A DNA stretch of 64,000 nucleotides. Source: Adiantum capillus-veneris. Taxonomy: Eukaryota > Streptophyta > Polypodiopsida > Polypodiales > Pteridaceae. The notes under the pieces were generated by a model. That model was not told the origin of the DNA. It saw only the letters and a list, made by a program, of their open reading frames with translations, and made no database searches. Below, piece by piece: positions 38,901-52,814 of the stretch. The translations under genes were made by a program, and so were the position numbers. The DNA lies in contig CM043946.1 in assembly GCA_014529385.2 (NCBI GenBank), positions 36,566,558 through 36,630,557 of the forward strand. Reading direction: 5' to 3'. Every line of letters begins with the position of its first letter. Position 1 is the first letter of the stretch.

Positions 38901-39723
38901 ACTCGATATCTTTCGGAATCACATTTCGGACACTTCTCCATGTCTGTGTATTCCCCTCTGAAAAGAATGCAGTCATTAGGACAAGCGTGGATAGAATTGT
39001 AATCCATCCCCAAGTTTCGAAAAATCTTTCTTGCTTCATCTCGGGAATCTGGCATCACATTGTCAGCTGGTAGAATGTGCTCTTTCAGCAATCTACACAA
39101 CATAAAAATATGATACAGTCGTGTAAAAATCTATCAGATCATTATACATTTAGAGTTCTATTAAAGTAAACTAATTGTAATAGATCACCTGAAAACCGCT
39201 GTGACGCTAGTGTCACTCCATCCAAACTTTGCCTGCATGTTGAGAAGAACCAGGAGTGCTTTCAATCTAGACATACGTGCTCCATTATACAAATGATGAT
39301 CGGCTTCACTTTTCATATCATCATAGATTAACCTTTCTGAAAATCCATGATCGTCTCGATCATTTCATCAATCTCGGGCTCAAACATTGTCTCGTTGGAA
39401 TGTGCTCTGCATGATCATCCCCCGAGCTGTCAGAGGCTACATCTTGTGGCCCTCACATATGCTGCTTGACCAAAGCGCCTGCGAATACGTCTATTGGGTT
39501 GCAAGATTGCTGCTTGTTGGCCAGCGTCAGAGTCCGACGAGTTATAATTGGCAACAACTCGATCTATAATAGATGGATCGAACTCGCCAAATTCGCGAAC
39601 GTGCTGCAAAGAAACACGTCTTGTCCGTCGCACAGCATGCTTGCATTGATTACAAGGACATAAGACCCTCGTTGAGAGATAGGTGTTTCGGTTGGACGGT
39701 CCCACATCCTCGTCGCTACTCAT
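35993..39723 (-). pseudogene. CACTA-2 Tnp2-type transposase, core intact
   Basis: Six exons follow from splice sites: 39723-39189, 39092-38353, 38269-37665, 37590-36826, 36745-36383 and 36301-35993. Exon 2 holds the transposase-21 start (LLKEHILPADN, CPNDCILF, CPKCDSERY) and DGVNPFGQRSTSYSVWP. Exon 3 has LLDPMHIFKNVGNLLWDH and LKSHDWHKM. Exon 4 is DUF4218-like (FILPVAIEG, FPTTMLTIQVHLLIHIVDE, RWMFFLERFMKTLKGYV). Exon 5 is DUF4216-like (YFGTLQEILRIDYRG, FDVQWFKI). Exon 6 is an acidic tail. Exons 2-6 are open and in phase. Exon 1 carries small indels near 39450, 39400 and 39340 relative to CACTA-1, which break the N-terminal zinc domain. Confidence 0.85.
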
Positions 39724-39783
39724 AATGAGGATAAAAACTTATAACCTAGACAACAATTTAATATTCTATTGGCATTCTTCGTC

Positions 39784-39842
<59 letters not shown>

Positions 39843-40227
39843 TCCCTCACATTCTCTAGTCATGTCCAATCCCCGCACACCTCGGTCTAGAGGTGCACGG
39901 AGATCAGAACCACCGGGTTATAATCTCGTCTTTATTGGTCAATACCTATATTTGTGGGTACAAGAAATCTAGACACCCACGTCTACATGATACTGCATGT
40001 AGTGGACAAAATCCCTTTGCCTCTTCTCTAGCTGTAGCACTTCACTTCATCTTAACATCTTTTCACAGTAGATCTCTTCACTGTTCGTCTAACTCTAAAC
40101 CCTAAACCGTAAGTAATTCTTGCGTGGACTCGATCTAACGTAAATAAGCGTAAATCTAAATAAACGTAAATCTAACTAAAAATAAAGCTAAATCTAATTT
40201 AACGTAAGTCTAATGACTAGAGGTTGT

Positions 40228-40426
40228 TTAGATGGTCATTGTGTCGGGGATGTAGTGACTCTTGCCGCCCTGAAGATCCACCTTCTTCCCTATCTTCTGA
40301 AGACATTTCACCAGTACTTTTGGATCGACGGAGCCCACCATGAGTGAAGGCAGCAATACCCTATATTCCATTGAGGGCTTTCTTCACACCCTTCATGCAG
40401 GCATCGCAGTCTATGGAGACCCGCAT
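40228..40426 (-). pseudogene. Captured HMA-domain gene fragment, copy 2
   Basis: Minus-strand translation from 40426 gives MRVSIDCDACMKGVKKALNG, a cleaner first half of an HMA fold than in CACTA-1, with the DCDAC metal-binding loop. A stop follows and the second half (VGSVDPKVLVKCLQKIGKK) lies in another frame, as in copy 1. The shared stop and shift mean the capture and first decay preceded the split of the two CACTA copies. Confidence 0.6.
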
Positions 40427-40779
40427 CTAATCTAATATAACGTAAATCTAAATCTAACTTAAATAAACGTAAATCTAGTTAAAAATAAACCTAAATCTAA
40501 TTTAATGTAAGTCTACATATACCCTAATCTTTAACGTCTTTTAAGATAGTTTCCTACGACGTTATAACTCTCTTCTTCCTGTGTGTGTGCGCGTGTGTGG
40601 ATGTGTGTGCCAATAAAAAGAGATAAATGGTATAACCTTTCTATCACCCATGCCAAGTATGATAGATTGATTATGCCATTTCTCTCTTGAATAATAGGTC
40701 TTCAGTTCAACTCCTCGTCGGCTAGATCTTTAGGTCTTTTAATTTTTAATTAGTTTCCTACGACGCTCCCTCCTTAGTT

Positions 40780-41017
40780 TCTCTCTTTCTTTCTCTCTCA
40801 ATGTGTGTGCGTTTTTTTGGATCATATGCATGTTTTCTTTCTCTTTTCCTCTTTCAATGTGTGCGTTTTTTGTTTATGCATGTTCTCTCTCTCTTTTCCT
40901 CTCTCAATGCATGCGTTTTTTGTTTATGCATGCTCTCTCTCTCTTTTTTTCTCTCTCAATGTGTGGTGTGCATTCTTTGTTTACGTATGTGTGTGCGTTT
41001 TTGCACTCTCTCTCGCT

Positions 41018-41049
<32 letters not shown>

Positions 41050-41193
41050 TCTCTCTCTCTCTCCTCTCTCTCAAAAACACTATGTGTGTGTGTGTATGTG
41101 TGTGTGTGAGAGAGAGAGCGAGGGAGAGAGAAATAGGGGAAGGGAACATGAGAATGAGGAGAGGGAAGGAGCATACCTGGCTCTCCTTCCTCT

Positions 41194-41241
<48 letters not shown>

Positions 41242-41280
41242 GAAAAAGAGAGAGAGAGAGAGAGAGAGAAAGAGTGAGGG
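40780..41280. repeat. CT, GT and GA simple repeats in CACTA-2
   Basis: CT-rich stretches with repeated TTTTTTGTTTATGCATG phrases are followed by (CT)n near 41020-41070, (GT)n at 41200-41237 and (GA)n near 41247-41270. The equivalent region of CACTA-1 is where that copy is broken. Confidence 0.85.
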
Positions 41281-41371
41281 AGAGCGTTACCTGCTCTTTG
41301 CTTGAGGGCGTCGAAAAACTCAGATCTGAGATCTGAGTTTTTGGGCGCGCTCGGTTATTTTTTTTACCCCA

Positions 41372-41518
41372 GTTGGCGTCGCTATGAGCGTCGCTATGAG
41401 CGTCGCAAACTTCTTTGTAAATGTGCGACGCTCATAGCGACGCTCATAGCGACGCCGGGAATTTTTTTTTTGAGCGTCGCTGTGTGAGCGTCGCTAATGT
41501 GAAGAGTCTCTTGTAGTG
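41372..41518. repeat. CACTA-2 right subterminal hairpin and terminus
   Basis: Positions 41375-41407 and 41424-41456 are perfect 33-bp inverted repeats with a 16-nt loop, made of GCGTCGCTATGA units. Two more AGCGTCGC units and the terminal inverted repeat follow, ending in TCTTGTAGTG. Confidence 0.9.
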
Positions 41519-41521
41519 GTT

Positions 41522-43391
41522 GGGAATAGTCTTGCATGTTGGGACTGAAATGTGGCCCCCTTGTGCATTTCTCTTGGTCTCTGACATCTAAATCTTTTTC
41601 TCTCCTACATACATGGGCTAAACAACATAACTGACTCACCTTGGTGCTATGACTTTGTGTCCTTTGCAAATTTTGTGGCACAATGTGACTCAAATATGGA
41701 TTTAATCTATATCCATCCACCTTTTTGGAGTGCCTTGTCCCATCCAAATCTTTGAGTTGGTAGAATCCCTTTGTGTAGGTCTCACTTACAATGAATGGAC
41801 CTTCCCATTTGGTATTGAATTTAGCATCAAATCTGTTGTGTAGCTTGTTATTATACCTGAGAACCAAGCTTCCTTCTGTGATATCCTTCTCCTTCAATGT
41901 TGCATCAAACTTCTCCTTCAATTGTATGGTATTTCTTTTGTAGCATGAATGGGCCCTTTCTCTCTTCCATTCCAGCTCCACCAAAGTAAGTAATCTATCT
42001 ATCCATACCTCTTGCGTATCTTTGAAATCCTTTCCTGTGAGTCTAATGGTTGGGATGTTTAGCTCTATTGGTTGCAAGGATTCTTTTATGTACACCAAGT
42101 GGAATGGAGTAAACTCAGTAGCATCCTTGAAGGTTGTATAATATGCCCACAAGGCCCCATTGAAGAACTTGTCCCACAGCTTTGGCTTGTTTTGCACCAT
42201 CTTTCCAATGATACCTGGCAATGACAACATTAGCTTTCTCTACTAAACCATTTGATTGTGGATAGTAGGGTGTGATATGCCCATGTAAAATGTGAATCTC
42301 TTCACATACTTCTATTAGGAGGCCTTTCCTATATTTCGGACCATTATCCGAGACCATCTCTAGGGGGGTTCCAAACCTGCAACATATGTGGGTATACACA
42401 AACCTGCTCACTGTTTTCTCATTCACTCTTGCCACACTTTGCGCTTCCACCCACCTAGTCATGTAATCCATAGCCACAAGGATGTATACTTTACCATTTG
42501 CTTTCCTAGGCAAGGGCCACATTGCATCAATGCCTCGTTTCTCAAAAGGACCATTTGCAATTACTAGTTGTTGTGGACGGTACAAAAACCTCTTATCACC
42601 ATTTACTTGGCAATTATGACAGCTTTTACACCAATGTTGAACATCCACATGCAAACTCGGTCATACATATCCTGCAAGTAAAATGTTATTTACTATTAGT
42701 TCATGTGCAAAATGATTCCTCAGTGTGAGGTACTCTCCTACAAACTTGATCCACATGCAAACTGGGTCATACATATCCCGCAAGTAAAATCATCTTTATT
42801 GTTAGTTCATGTGCAAATGATCGCCACATGCTTCTTCATGCAAACCTTCTAGAATGGCTGGGATTTGCTCAGTGTGAGGTACTCTCCTACAAACCTAAAC
42901 CATGCCTCGTTGGTACAAATCACCTTCCAAGAACAAGAAAGCACTTGCCTTCTTAAAAAGACTCATTTTTTTCCTTTGGTGAAACCTTCTAGAAACTCTC
43001 CTTCCAATATGTAGCTGACAATTGGAGCTAAGGATTCCATCCCTTTCTGATTTGGTTGCTTTATGACGACTGTAACCATGACAACCTGCACTTCATTTTG
43101 TCCAAATGGAGTGAACTTCTTTGGATTCCAGCCTTTCATTCTTGCATGCCCAAATGCCTAAAATTTGCTTTACAATGAGAAGTGCATCCCCCTTTACCAT
43201 GACCCGTAGTACATTTTGAGCCAAACACATCCTCAAACCATGAATTAACACATCATATTCAGCCTCATTATTGCTATTAGATCCTTCCAAAATGACCTGT
43301 TCCTTCTTCAAAAATTCTCCTCTTGGGTCAACCAACACAAGCCCTCCCTTTGCTTTACCTATGACTTTCCTAAAGGCTTCGTCGATTAAAC
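41522..43391 (-). pseudogene. Family B gypsy: RNase H and integrase
   Basis: In minus sense: a second RNase H-like domain near 43398-43093 (GGLVLVDPRGEF, SNNEAEYDVLIHGL, VKGDALLIVKQI); a degraded linker; then integrase from about 42660 with HWCKSCHNCQ, GIDAMWPLPRKANGKVY, VSDNGPKYR and HITPYYPQSNGLVEKANVV as the C-C of the finger and the D, D, E regions. A one-base shift near 42200 moves to the frame of ALWAYYTTFKDATEFTPFHLVY and the GPF module KWEGPFIVSETYTKGFY. No RT is present. The right end joins the 170-bp repeat at 43392 and the left end is the CACTA-2 insertion site. Domain order suggests a Tat-type relative. Confidence 0.8.
42643..42900. repeat. Internal tandem duplication in family B pol
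   Basis: The block ATCCACATGCAAACT...GGTCATACATATCC (42643 on) is repeated from about 42750; the first copy lacks about 55 bp of the second before the shared CAGTGTGAGGTACTCTCCTAC. The fragment at 52815 has a single copy, so the duplication is private to this locus. Confidence 0.75.
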
Positions 43392-43560
43392 TGATCATTT
43401 AATATGGGAGGATAAAGGAAACAAGTGTTGGAATATTACAATGTGCTTCTAGGCTTGTCTCAGCACGGGACCAAGAAGTGAGAGAAGTTAACATCTCTCT
43501 AAAGGTCCAATAGGAGACAGCTCACCAAAGAGCAATGTGCATGTAATGGAGCTCGAGGAC
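43392..43560 (+). repeat. Dispersed 170-bp repeat block, copy 2
   Basis: Matches 115-285 with very few differences. Here it bridges a minus-strand family B pol fragment and a plus-strand Tat pol gene, so both its borders are chimeric junctions. Confidence 0.75.
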
Positions 43561-46500
43561 CTGATGGGTAGAAGAAGTGGATGCTATGCACAAGGAGGCC
43601 TCTCAAAGAGAAGAGAAGATGAATGGGAAGGCCGAGGATAGCAAGTAAGCAGCTAAACCGCGACGAAAGATAGACATCGTGGACTTCTCACTAGGTGAGT
43701 ATGCAAAACCCTATGACTTAGTTCATGATGTGTTAATGCAGGGCCCGAAGATAACTTGGCCCCAATTACTCTACCTTGCACCAAGAATGAGGAGGCAATG
43801 GATAAAAATGGTGAGTTCTAGGAAATCAAGACCGAAGATAGCTGGGGCTATCTCTGGAAGGGATCTCGACGACATCCTACCAACCATGGATGCCCACATT
43901 AAGGGGCAACGAATCTCAAACTTCTACATAGATGGTGGCACGCAAATATGCATCATGAGTGAAAAGATGATGCACCATCTAGGTCTAGAGGTAAGTAGGC
44001 CAGCACCCTGCTGAGCCAAAATGGCAAACAATGTAGGAGTGAAATGCGTAGGCATTGTGAATGTGGTCAAAGTAAAAGCATTCAATACAGAAGTGGAGGT
44101 AGACATCTTTGTCATGCCACACAAAGGGGAGGGCTACCCCATCATTCTTGGGAGGCCTTGGCTTATGGCTATGGAGGCTAAACAAGACTGGAGCACCGGA
44201 ATGATTCAGATGAAGGACGCTAAAGGGAAGTCCATATTCTATGACATGAGGACTGGGAAGCAACGGAACATGATCTTGGAGGCTTCAGAAGATGAGTCTA
44301 CCAGTGACTATTCGTCTACCTCAGGAGAAGAGAAAACCACTACTGACGGAAGTGAGAGTAGCATCGAAGTGATGGGGGTCATTCTTAAAGACCTGAAAAG
44401 ATTGACACAATCTAAAACACCCCCGACAAACCAAGAGGAACCATCAGGTACACAGTCCTTGGAGGATGCAAGTAAATTACAAAACATGCTCTCAAATGAG
44501 CTAACCAATGAAGGAAGGAAGGAATATTTCTCCATGCTAGGTAACTTCACTACTTTGTTCATTGATGTCTATGATAAGATCACAAGAATTACAGTAGTGC
44601 AACACCACATAAAACTTAAGGAAGGTAGTAAACCCGTAGTGCAGAAGCTCAGAAGACTTGGAGTAATCGAACAAGAGGCACTACTTAAAGAGGTGAGAAG
44701 TTTGCTACAAGCAGGTTTCGTCTACCCTGTCGAAGACTCAGAATGGATCTCCCCAGTAGTAGTCACAAAAAAAAAAAAAGGTAAGTGGAGAGTTTGTGTG
44801 GACTATAAACCTCTCAATGCAGCCACAAAGAGGGATCACTTTCCCCTCCCATTCTAGGATGAAATTCTCAATGAAGTGGCGGGTCACGAACGATACACAG
44901 TGTGCGATGGCTACTCAGGATACTTCCACATTAGCATTATGGAAGAAGATCAAAAGAAGACAACCTTCATCACACCTTGGGGATGCTTTGCTTACAGGGT
45001 GATTCCTTTTAGCCTCACTAATGCCCCGGCCACATTTCAGCGCTATGGGACCTTTGTTTTCCAACCCTACTTTGGAACATCAATACGGGTTTTCATAGAT
45101 GATTTTTGCATCTATAGTTCACGAGCCCTTCATTTAAGCAAAGGCTATGATGGCTGAACCAAGATGCAAACCTTGGGTGGCCAGGTCAACGTGGATAAGT
45201 GTCACATTGGTGAAAGCAAAGTCACTCTCCTCGGCCATGTAATTTTAGAAAAAGGGATTGAGGCTGACCCTAGCAAGATTCAAGCCCTGGTATCTTCGTC
45301 GTCACCCACCACTGCTAAGCTGTTGGTTTCTTTCCTTCAGAAGGTAAGATACTTAAGCATGTTCATTCACTTGCTATCTCAAGTGGTCCTTCCCCTACAA
45401 CAACTCATCCATAGGGATGTCTTCTCATGGAGCGAAGAGAATGAGTAGCAATTTACTGAGGTAAAGCAAATCCTAGCTAAGCTTCCCACCATTTCACCCC
45501 CAAGTGGGACGAGCCATTTTATGTGAACCCTAGTGTTGGAAGTGATACACTCGGAGCTGTGCTAATGCAAAAGGACCCTCAAACTTCTTTCATGCGCCCT
45601 ATTTACTTCTCTAGTCATGTCATGACCCCGTCAGAAAAGGGATTTACCGAAGTACAACACATGGTTCTGGCACTAATGTTTGCTACCACAAAGTTCCGCT
45701 CCTATCTCCTTCCTAGACCCTTTGTAATCCTTACAATGGAAGGGGTTTTCCCATATGTAATGCAACACATGGATGTCTCATCTAGGATCTCTAAGTGATT
45801 AATTTGATTACAAGAGTTTGACTACACCATGAAGTAGAAAACTCCACTAGGTCTAGTTTAGCGGGAATTCTCACTCATTGCCACTATGAGAAGAAGCTGA
45901 AGGTCAACACGGAAACAAAGGAAGAAACACCAATGGTAGAGAGTCCTAGGCTAGAAAGAGCTCACTCTCTTTTCTTTGACGGAGCGTACAAGAGAACAAT
46001 GGACCAGTCTGCAGCTGGCATAGTCATTTTCAATGAGCAACAAGAAAGAGTATTCTCCATCGGGCAGTTATTACACTCCCACTCCAACAATGAAGCAGAA
46101 TATGCAGCCCTAATTCTTGGGTTGGAACAATGTATTTCACAAGGAATTCAGCGCCTCAATGTGTTTGGCGATGCTTTGCTTTTGATAAGGCAGATAAATG
46201 GCACTTGGGTTTGTAAAAATCAGGGTTTACTTGGTCAACTACGCCAAGTTAAGGATCTTCTAAAGAAATTTGAAGCAGTGAAACTATTTCATGTCCCCAG
46301 AGCAGAAAATCAGGAGGCAGATGCTCTAGCCAAAGAAAGAATACAAGACGTTCCCATAGGAGCCATCAAGCTGAAGCTACCCCTCTATCAAGGTAGTCAT
46401 GCTATGCCTGATGTCGTCAGCTTTCTAGATACAGGAGAATGTCTGGAAGGAAACACCAAAGGCCAGAAACAGTGGCTAGTAAGGAAGGCTACCATATACC

Positions 46501-47430
46501 TCCTTGTAAACGACCACTTGTATTGTAAGGGCAATGATCATATTCTCAGGCGCGTACCAACCTATAGTGAGATCACAGAGGCAACAACCACCACCCGCAT
46601 TACAGCCCAAGAGGTGGCAAAGTTCATTTTTGAGCATATCTGTTGCCGTTTTGGCACTCCTCTAGAGATAATATCAGATAGAGGACAAGGTTTCAGAGGC
46701 GATTTGGTGGGAGAACTGATAAAGAAGCTAGGCATCACACGCCGACATTCCACACCATACTATCCACAATGCAATGGTCTGGTAGAGAAGGTAAATGGAA
46801 TGATTTGTAAAATCATTACAAAACAGGTGAACAATCACACAGGTGACTGGGATAAACATCTCATGGTGGCTCTTTGGGCCTACCGAACGACGTTCCGAAC
46901 ATCACTAGGTTTCACCCCTTTCCATCTAGTGTATGGGAAGGAGGCAATTCTACCCATTGAGGTATAGATAGCCAGCTTACGAGTCTTGGCTAGCCAGATA
47001 CAATGCCCAATTGTAAATCTCCGAAACCATATCCTGGATCTGGAGAGGCTCCAACTAGATAGGGAAGAAGCCATCAATCACTATGCAGTGTAGGCAGAAC
47101 GACGCCGGCTCACTTTCAATCAAGGGCTTAAAGAAAAGGGAGTGGAAAAAGGTATGTTAGTACTAAGATAAGACAACAGGTTTGACACCAGGAAGAACAA
47201 GAAATTTCAACCCAGATGGGAAGGAATATTCATCATCAAGAAACGCTATGACAACGGAAGCTATAAGCTGATGGAAGCAGATGGGAGAATTCACAAGACT
47301 AGAGTCAATGGATGGAGGCTGAAAAGGTATTTTCTTAGGTTTGATCTAGAATTCATGCTAGAAATTCCAGAAGAGGGAGAACCCTCTAACTCTACAACTA
47401 AAGATGCAGAGGAAGGGCTAGAAGCATAAG
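43561..47430 (+). pseudogene. Tat-lineage pol with two RNase H domains
   Basis: Ordered domains: protease (NFYIDGGTQICIMS, then PIILGRPWL), RT (WRVCVDYKPLN, VCDGYSGYFHI, LTNAPATFQRY, box FIDDFCIYSS), pol RNase H (45523-45798, SDTLGAVLMQKD), a second RNase H-like domain (45933 on: FFDGAYKRTMDQSAAGIVIF, NNEAEYAALILGLEQ, GDALLLIRQI), and integrase to the GPF module. Stops occur at 44012, 44855, 45155, 45446, 45796 and 46965; a one-base deletion near 45508 shifts the frame relative to the copy at 63.9 kb. Integrase lacks 102 codons in frame at about 46572, removing the finger's C-C pair and the first catalytic aspartate. The dual RNase H layout identifies the Tat/Ogre lineage. Confidence 0.9.
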
Positions 47431-47460
47431 TGCCTCTAGCCAGATGGGAGGGCTGCAGGC

Positions 47461-47622
47461 TTTCGAAACCATGACCGTGAGAACAACACCCTAAGGAAGG
47501 AAAGGTTTGTTACCTTTCGAAACCGTGACCGTGAGAACCACACCCTAAGGAAGGAAAGGTTTGTTACCTTTCGAAACCGTGACCGTGAGAACCACACCCT
47601 AAGAAAGGAAAGGTTCGTTACC
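47461..47622 (+). repeat. Three 54-bp tandem units after Tat integrase
   Basis: Units at 47461-47514, 47515-47568 and 47569-47622 each run from TTTCGAAACC to TTTGTTACC (CGTTACC in the last). The unit occurs once at 13641-13694 and twice at 54574-54681. Confidence 0.9.
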
Positions 47623-49370
<1,748 letters not shown>

Positions 49371-49997
49371 AGGTTATGATCATCATTTCTTCAGTTTTCA
49401 CCCAAGCCTTATAAATTCCCAAATTGTAAATTCCCTCTCTCTAGGTGATGGTCACACGCGCCCACCTAGAGATTTTCATTTTAAATAATTCTCAAGAAAA
49501 AGCAAGGGTCAACCACATCGGGCCCACCGCCTTGCTTTGTCTCCCTGATTAGCTTACCCTAATCAAATCGGGATTACCCTAATCCAAGCGGCCAACACCT
49601 ATAAAAGGGCACTGAGAGGTCACTATCGGGGGGGGGGGCAATTTATGAGAGGTCAGCACTTGGTAGAGTTTTAGTGGGGAGAGATTTGACACTATTGGCA
49701 TCACGGGGAGGGGGCTTGTGTGATGGTTTGCTTTGGGAATTGCACCATGTGAAGGGAGCCAGGTCCACCTCTCGACTCCAATGGTCGACACACACACACA
49801 TACATGTTCTTGGTAGTAAAGTTTCACAATCATTGAGTCGTCTTTAGAGAACTCACCAAGTAGTTTCACCATCTTTTCTCCCTACCTCTCTATCACCACG
49901 GTGTGCCGCCCCCGTGGAAGGAAGGGCATTGTAAATACTGCAGAAATAATTCTCCCTCACATTCTCGAGGGTTTTCATCATTTGTCAATCTCTCTCC

Positions 49998-50068
<71 letters not shown>

Positions 50069-50235
50069 TCTGTGTGTGTGTAAGTTTGTGTGTGTGTAAG
50101 TTTGCGGTGTTCATATCATCGTGGTCTGCATCCTAGCCGCTCAAAGCTAGGTGGTGCCCCCTGTTGGCTTTACCGTGATAGGCTCGAGGCATGCCATTCT
50201 GCCCCCGGCGTTTTAGAGGCCGTCGGGGTTTGCTT
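49371..50235. other. No gene recognised; (CT)n(GT)n tract
   Basis: AT-moderate DNA without domains. A CT run followed by a long GT run lies at about 49988-50100. A run of ten G occurs near 49629. Confidence 0.6.
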
Positions 50236-52785
50236 TGCTCCTGTAAATACCATTTAGTATCTCTACTAGCCCATTATATTGAGGATAATAGGGTGTGGAG
50301 TGCCACTGCTAGATGCCTAGTTGTTCCATTAATTCACCAACTAAGTCTACCCTATATCTAGGCCCTCTATCTCAGATGATTTCAAGTGAAGTACCAAACT
50401 TGCAGCTGATGTTTTCGAAAATGAATTTGGCTACTTCTTTAGTTGTTATCCTAGTAGTTGGTGCAGCTTCTGTCCATTTAGTCATGTAGTCTAGTACTCC
50501 CATAATGATGTATTGTTTACCAAACCGCACTCTAGGAATTGGACTTATGCCCATTTCTCAAAAGGTACAAAAGAAAGAATTGTAGTTTGTGCTCATAAAT
50601 GAGTCACCTAGTTCCTACTCTCTAGCACTATGTGCATGTTTTACACCGACGATGTACATCCCTATTGAGGCTAGGCCAAGTAAAACGTGCTTGCAAGATT
50701 TTTTTGCTGGTGATGTCTAGTGCGTAGTGCATACCACAAACACCATGGTGGCAACTTGAGACGATTTCCATGATCTCTTGAGATAGAGGCACTCTTCAAA
50801 GGATTTGGTCCTTCCCTTTGCAATATAGAGCATTGTTGATGAGCTGATATTTGGTGGCCTTGCAAGTGAGCCAACGTTATTGACTTTTGGTGAAATCTTC
50901 AGGAGATTCCCCTATTTTGAAGAACTACACAATATCATTCATGGCATCACATCCTTGGAATAATGGCCATTTCAATTTAATCGCATTGATCTATTACTTG
51001 TTCAGTTGCTAGTGCGTCCGCTTCTTGATTTTCAGTCCTAGGCACATGATGGAGCTGGGCTGCTTGAAAATGTCCCAGAAGCTTTTTGACTTGCCAAAGA
51101 TGTGCTAATAAACATTGATTTTTACAGGCCCAAGTACCTCTAACTTGCTTGACAAGTAGCAAAGCATCACCAATTATATTTAATCCTTGGATGCCATGTG
51201 TTCTCCACCACTCTAGCCCTAGAATAAGAGCTAGATAATCCAACTCATTGTTGGAGTGTGCATTTTCAAGTAGTTTTCCTACATAAAAGTTTTTCTCACC
51301 TACTTTATTGAAAATGACATTGCCTGCAACAGCCTTATTAGTGGTTCTTTTATAAGAACCATCAAAGTAGCGGGAGTGTGCATCTTCTAATTAGAATGGT
51401 GGACTAGACAATTCTTCAGTACCTGGTTTTATCTTCACCTTCTTCTCAAAGTGGCAATGTGTATGGATTCCTGCGAGACTAGCTCAAGTGGAGCCATCAA
51501 CTTGCATAGTGTAGCCATATCCTTGCAGTCCAGACCACCCTTTTAACATTTCTAGGAGACACATCCATACATTGCAAGACATAAGGGAAAACCTTTTACA
51601 TAGTTAGGATTACAAATTTTTGGTGTAACAAGTAGGTCGTGAGTTTGCTAATTGCAAGCATGAGTGCTAGAACCATCTGTTTTGCATTAGTGTAGCCTTT
51701 GTCGGGGCTGTTCATCACTCTACTAGCTAAGTATATAGGCCTCATAAAGGAGGTTGTGTTATCCTTCTATATCAAAATAGCCCCAAGTGTGTTATTACCT
51801 ACACTGGGATTGACATAAAATGTTTCTTTCCATTGACATGGTGCAATGGTGGGTAGTGGTTCCAAAATGTCGTTCACTTCACCATACTATTGTTTATTCT
51901 CTTCAATCCAAGTGAAAACATCTTTGTGTGCAAGATGTTGTAGAGGTAGAACCACTTGATAGAGTAGGTGGATGGATCTACTCATATATCTCACTTTCTA
52001 AAGAAACAAGATGAGTTGCTTCATTGAGGTTGGTGAGGGGAGTGATACCAAATCTTCGACTTTGCTTGGATTGGCTTCAATACCCCTGGCTGAAACTACA
52101 TGATGAGGTAGAGTTACCTGGTTCTTAGGAATGTGGCATTTATCTACATTCACTTGCTCACCCAATGATTGTAGCCTAGAAAACCCCTCATAAACCTTTT
52201 CTAGGTGTAGTGTGCGAGAACTATAAATGAAAAAGTTATCAATGAATACGCTTACAGAGCTACCAAACTAGGATTGGAAAATATAGGTCACAAATCTTTG
52301 AAAAATAGCTTGGGCATTTGTGAGGAAAGATGGAATTACCCTATAGGTAAAACAACCCCAAGGATTGATAAAACTTGTCAACTTTTGATCTTTATCCACG
52401 ATTATGATCTAAAAATGCCCTGAGTAGTGGTCGCACACTGTGTATCGCTCATGACCCACCATCGCATTTAGGACTTCATCTTAGAAAGGAAGTGGAAAAT
52501 GATCCCTCTTTTATGCTGCATTTAGAGGCTTGTAGTCAATGCACACTCGCCGTTTGCCGTTCTGCTTGGGTGTCATCACTATTGGAGAAACCAACTCTGA
52601 ATCTTCCATTAAATAAATGAATCTTGCAACATCTAAGAGCTTTCTTATCTCTTTGAGCAATGCCTCATACTAGATTCACCTCGTCACCACAACGTTTGTG
52701 CCCCAAGCTTATTGCCATTCTTTAGCTTGATGTGATGTTGCACTATCGACACCCCAATGATGTTTCCATATTCATCAATAAACAA
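50236..52785 (-). pseudogene. Decayed Tat pol on minus strand
   Basis: In minus sense from 52785: LFIDEYGNIIGVSIVQHHIKL matches the pre-RT linker of the Tat gene at 44560; then GHERYTVCDHYSGHF, a box FIDNFFIYSS (second catalytic Asp changed to Asn), EQVNVDKCHIPKN, an RNase H-like stretch, a second RNase H (51243-50977: GDALLLVKQVRGTWACKN, HHVPRTENQEADALA), and integrase to PYYPQYNGLVEILNG near 50260. Stops and shifts are frequent. It is an older, inverted relative of the 43561 gene. Confidence 0.8.
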
Positions 52786-52814
52786 AGAGGTAAAAATTTT
52801 CAGCATAACTACAT

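Larger units (their letters stand above)
33806..41518 (-). mobile_element. CACTA-2, complete 7.7-kb element
   Basis: Termini are CACTACAAGAG at 33806 and its inverted match CTCTTGTAGTG ending at 41518. Both are flanked by GTT (33803-33805 and 41519-41521), a 3-bp target-site duplication as expected for CACTA (En/Spm) transposons. Subterminal regions are dense in GCGACGCT repeats. Two genes lie on the minus strand: a Tnp2-type transposase (39723-35993) and an accessory protein (35720-34406), both with a few frameshifts. A captured HMA fragment is near the right end. The terminal duplication is intact, so the copy could be mobilised in trans. Confidence 0.92.
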
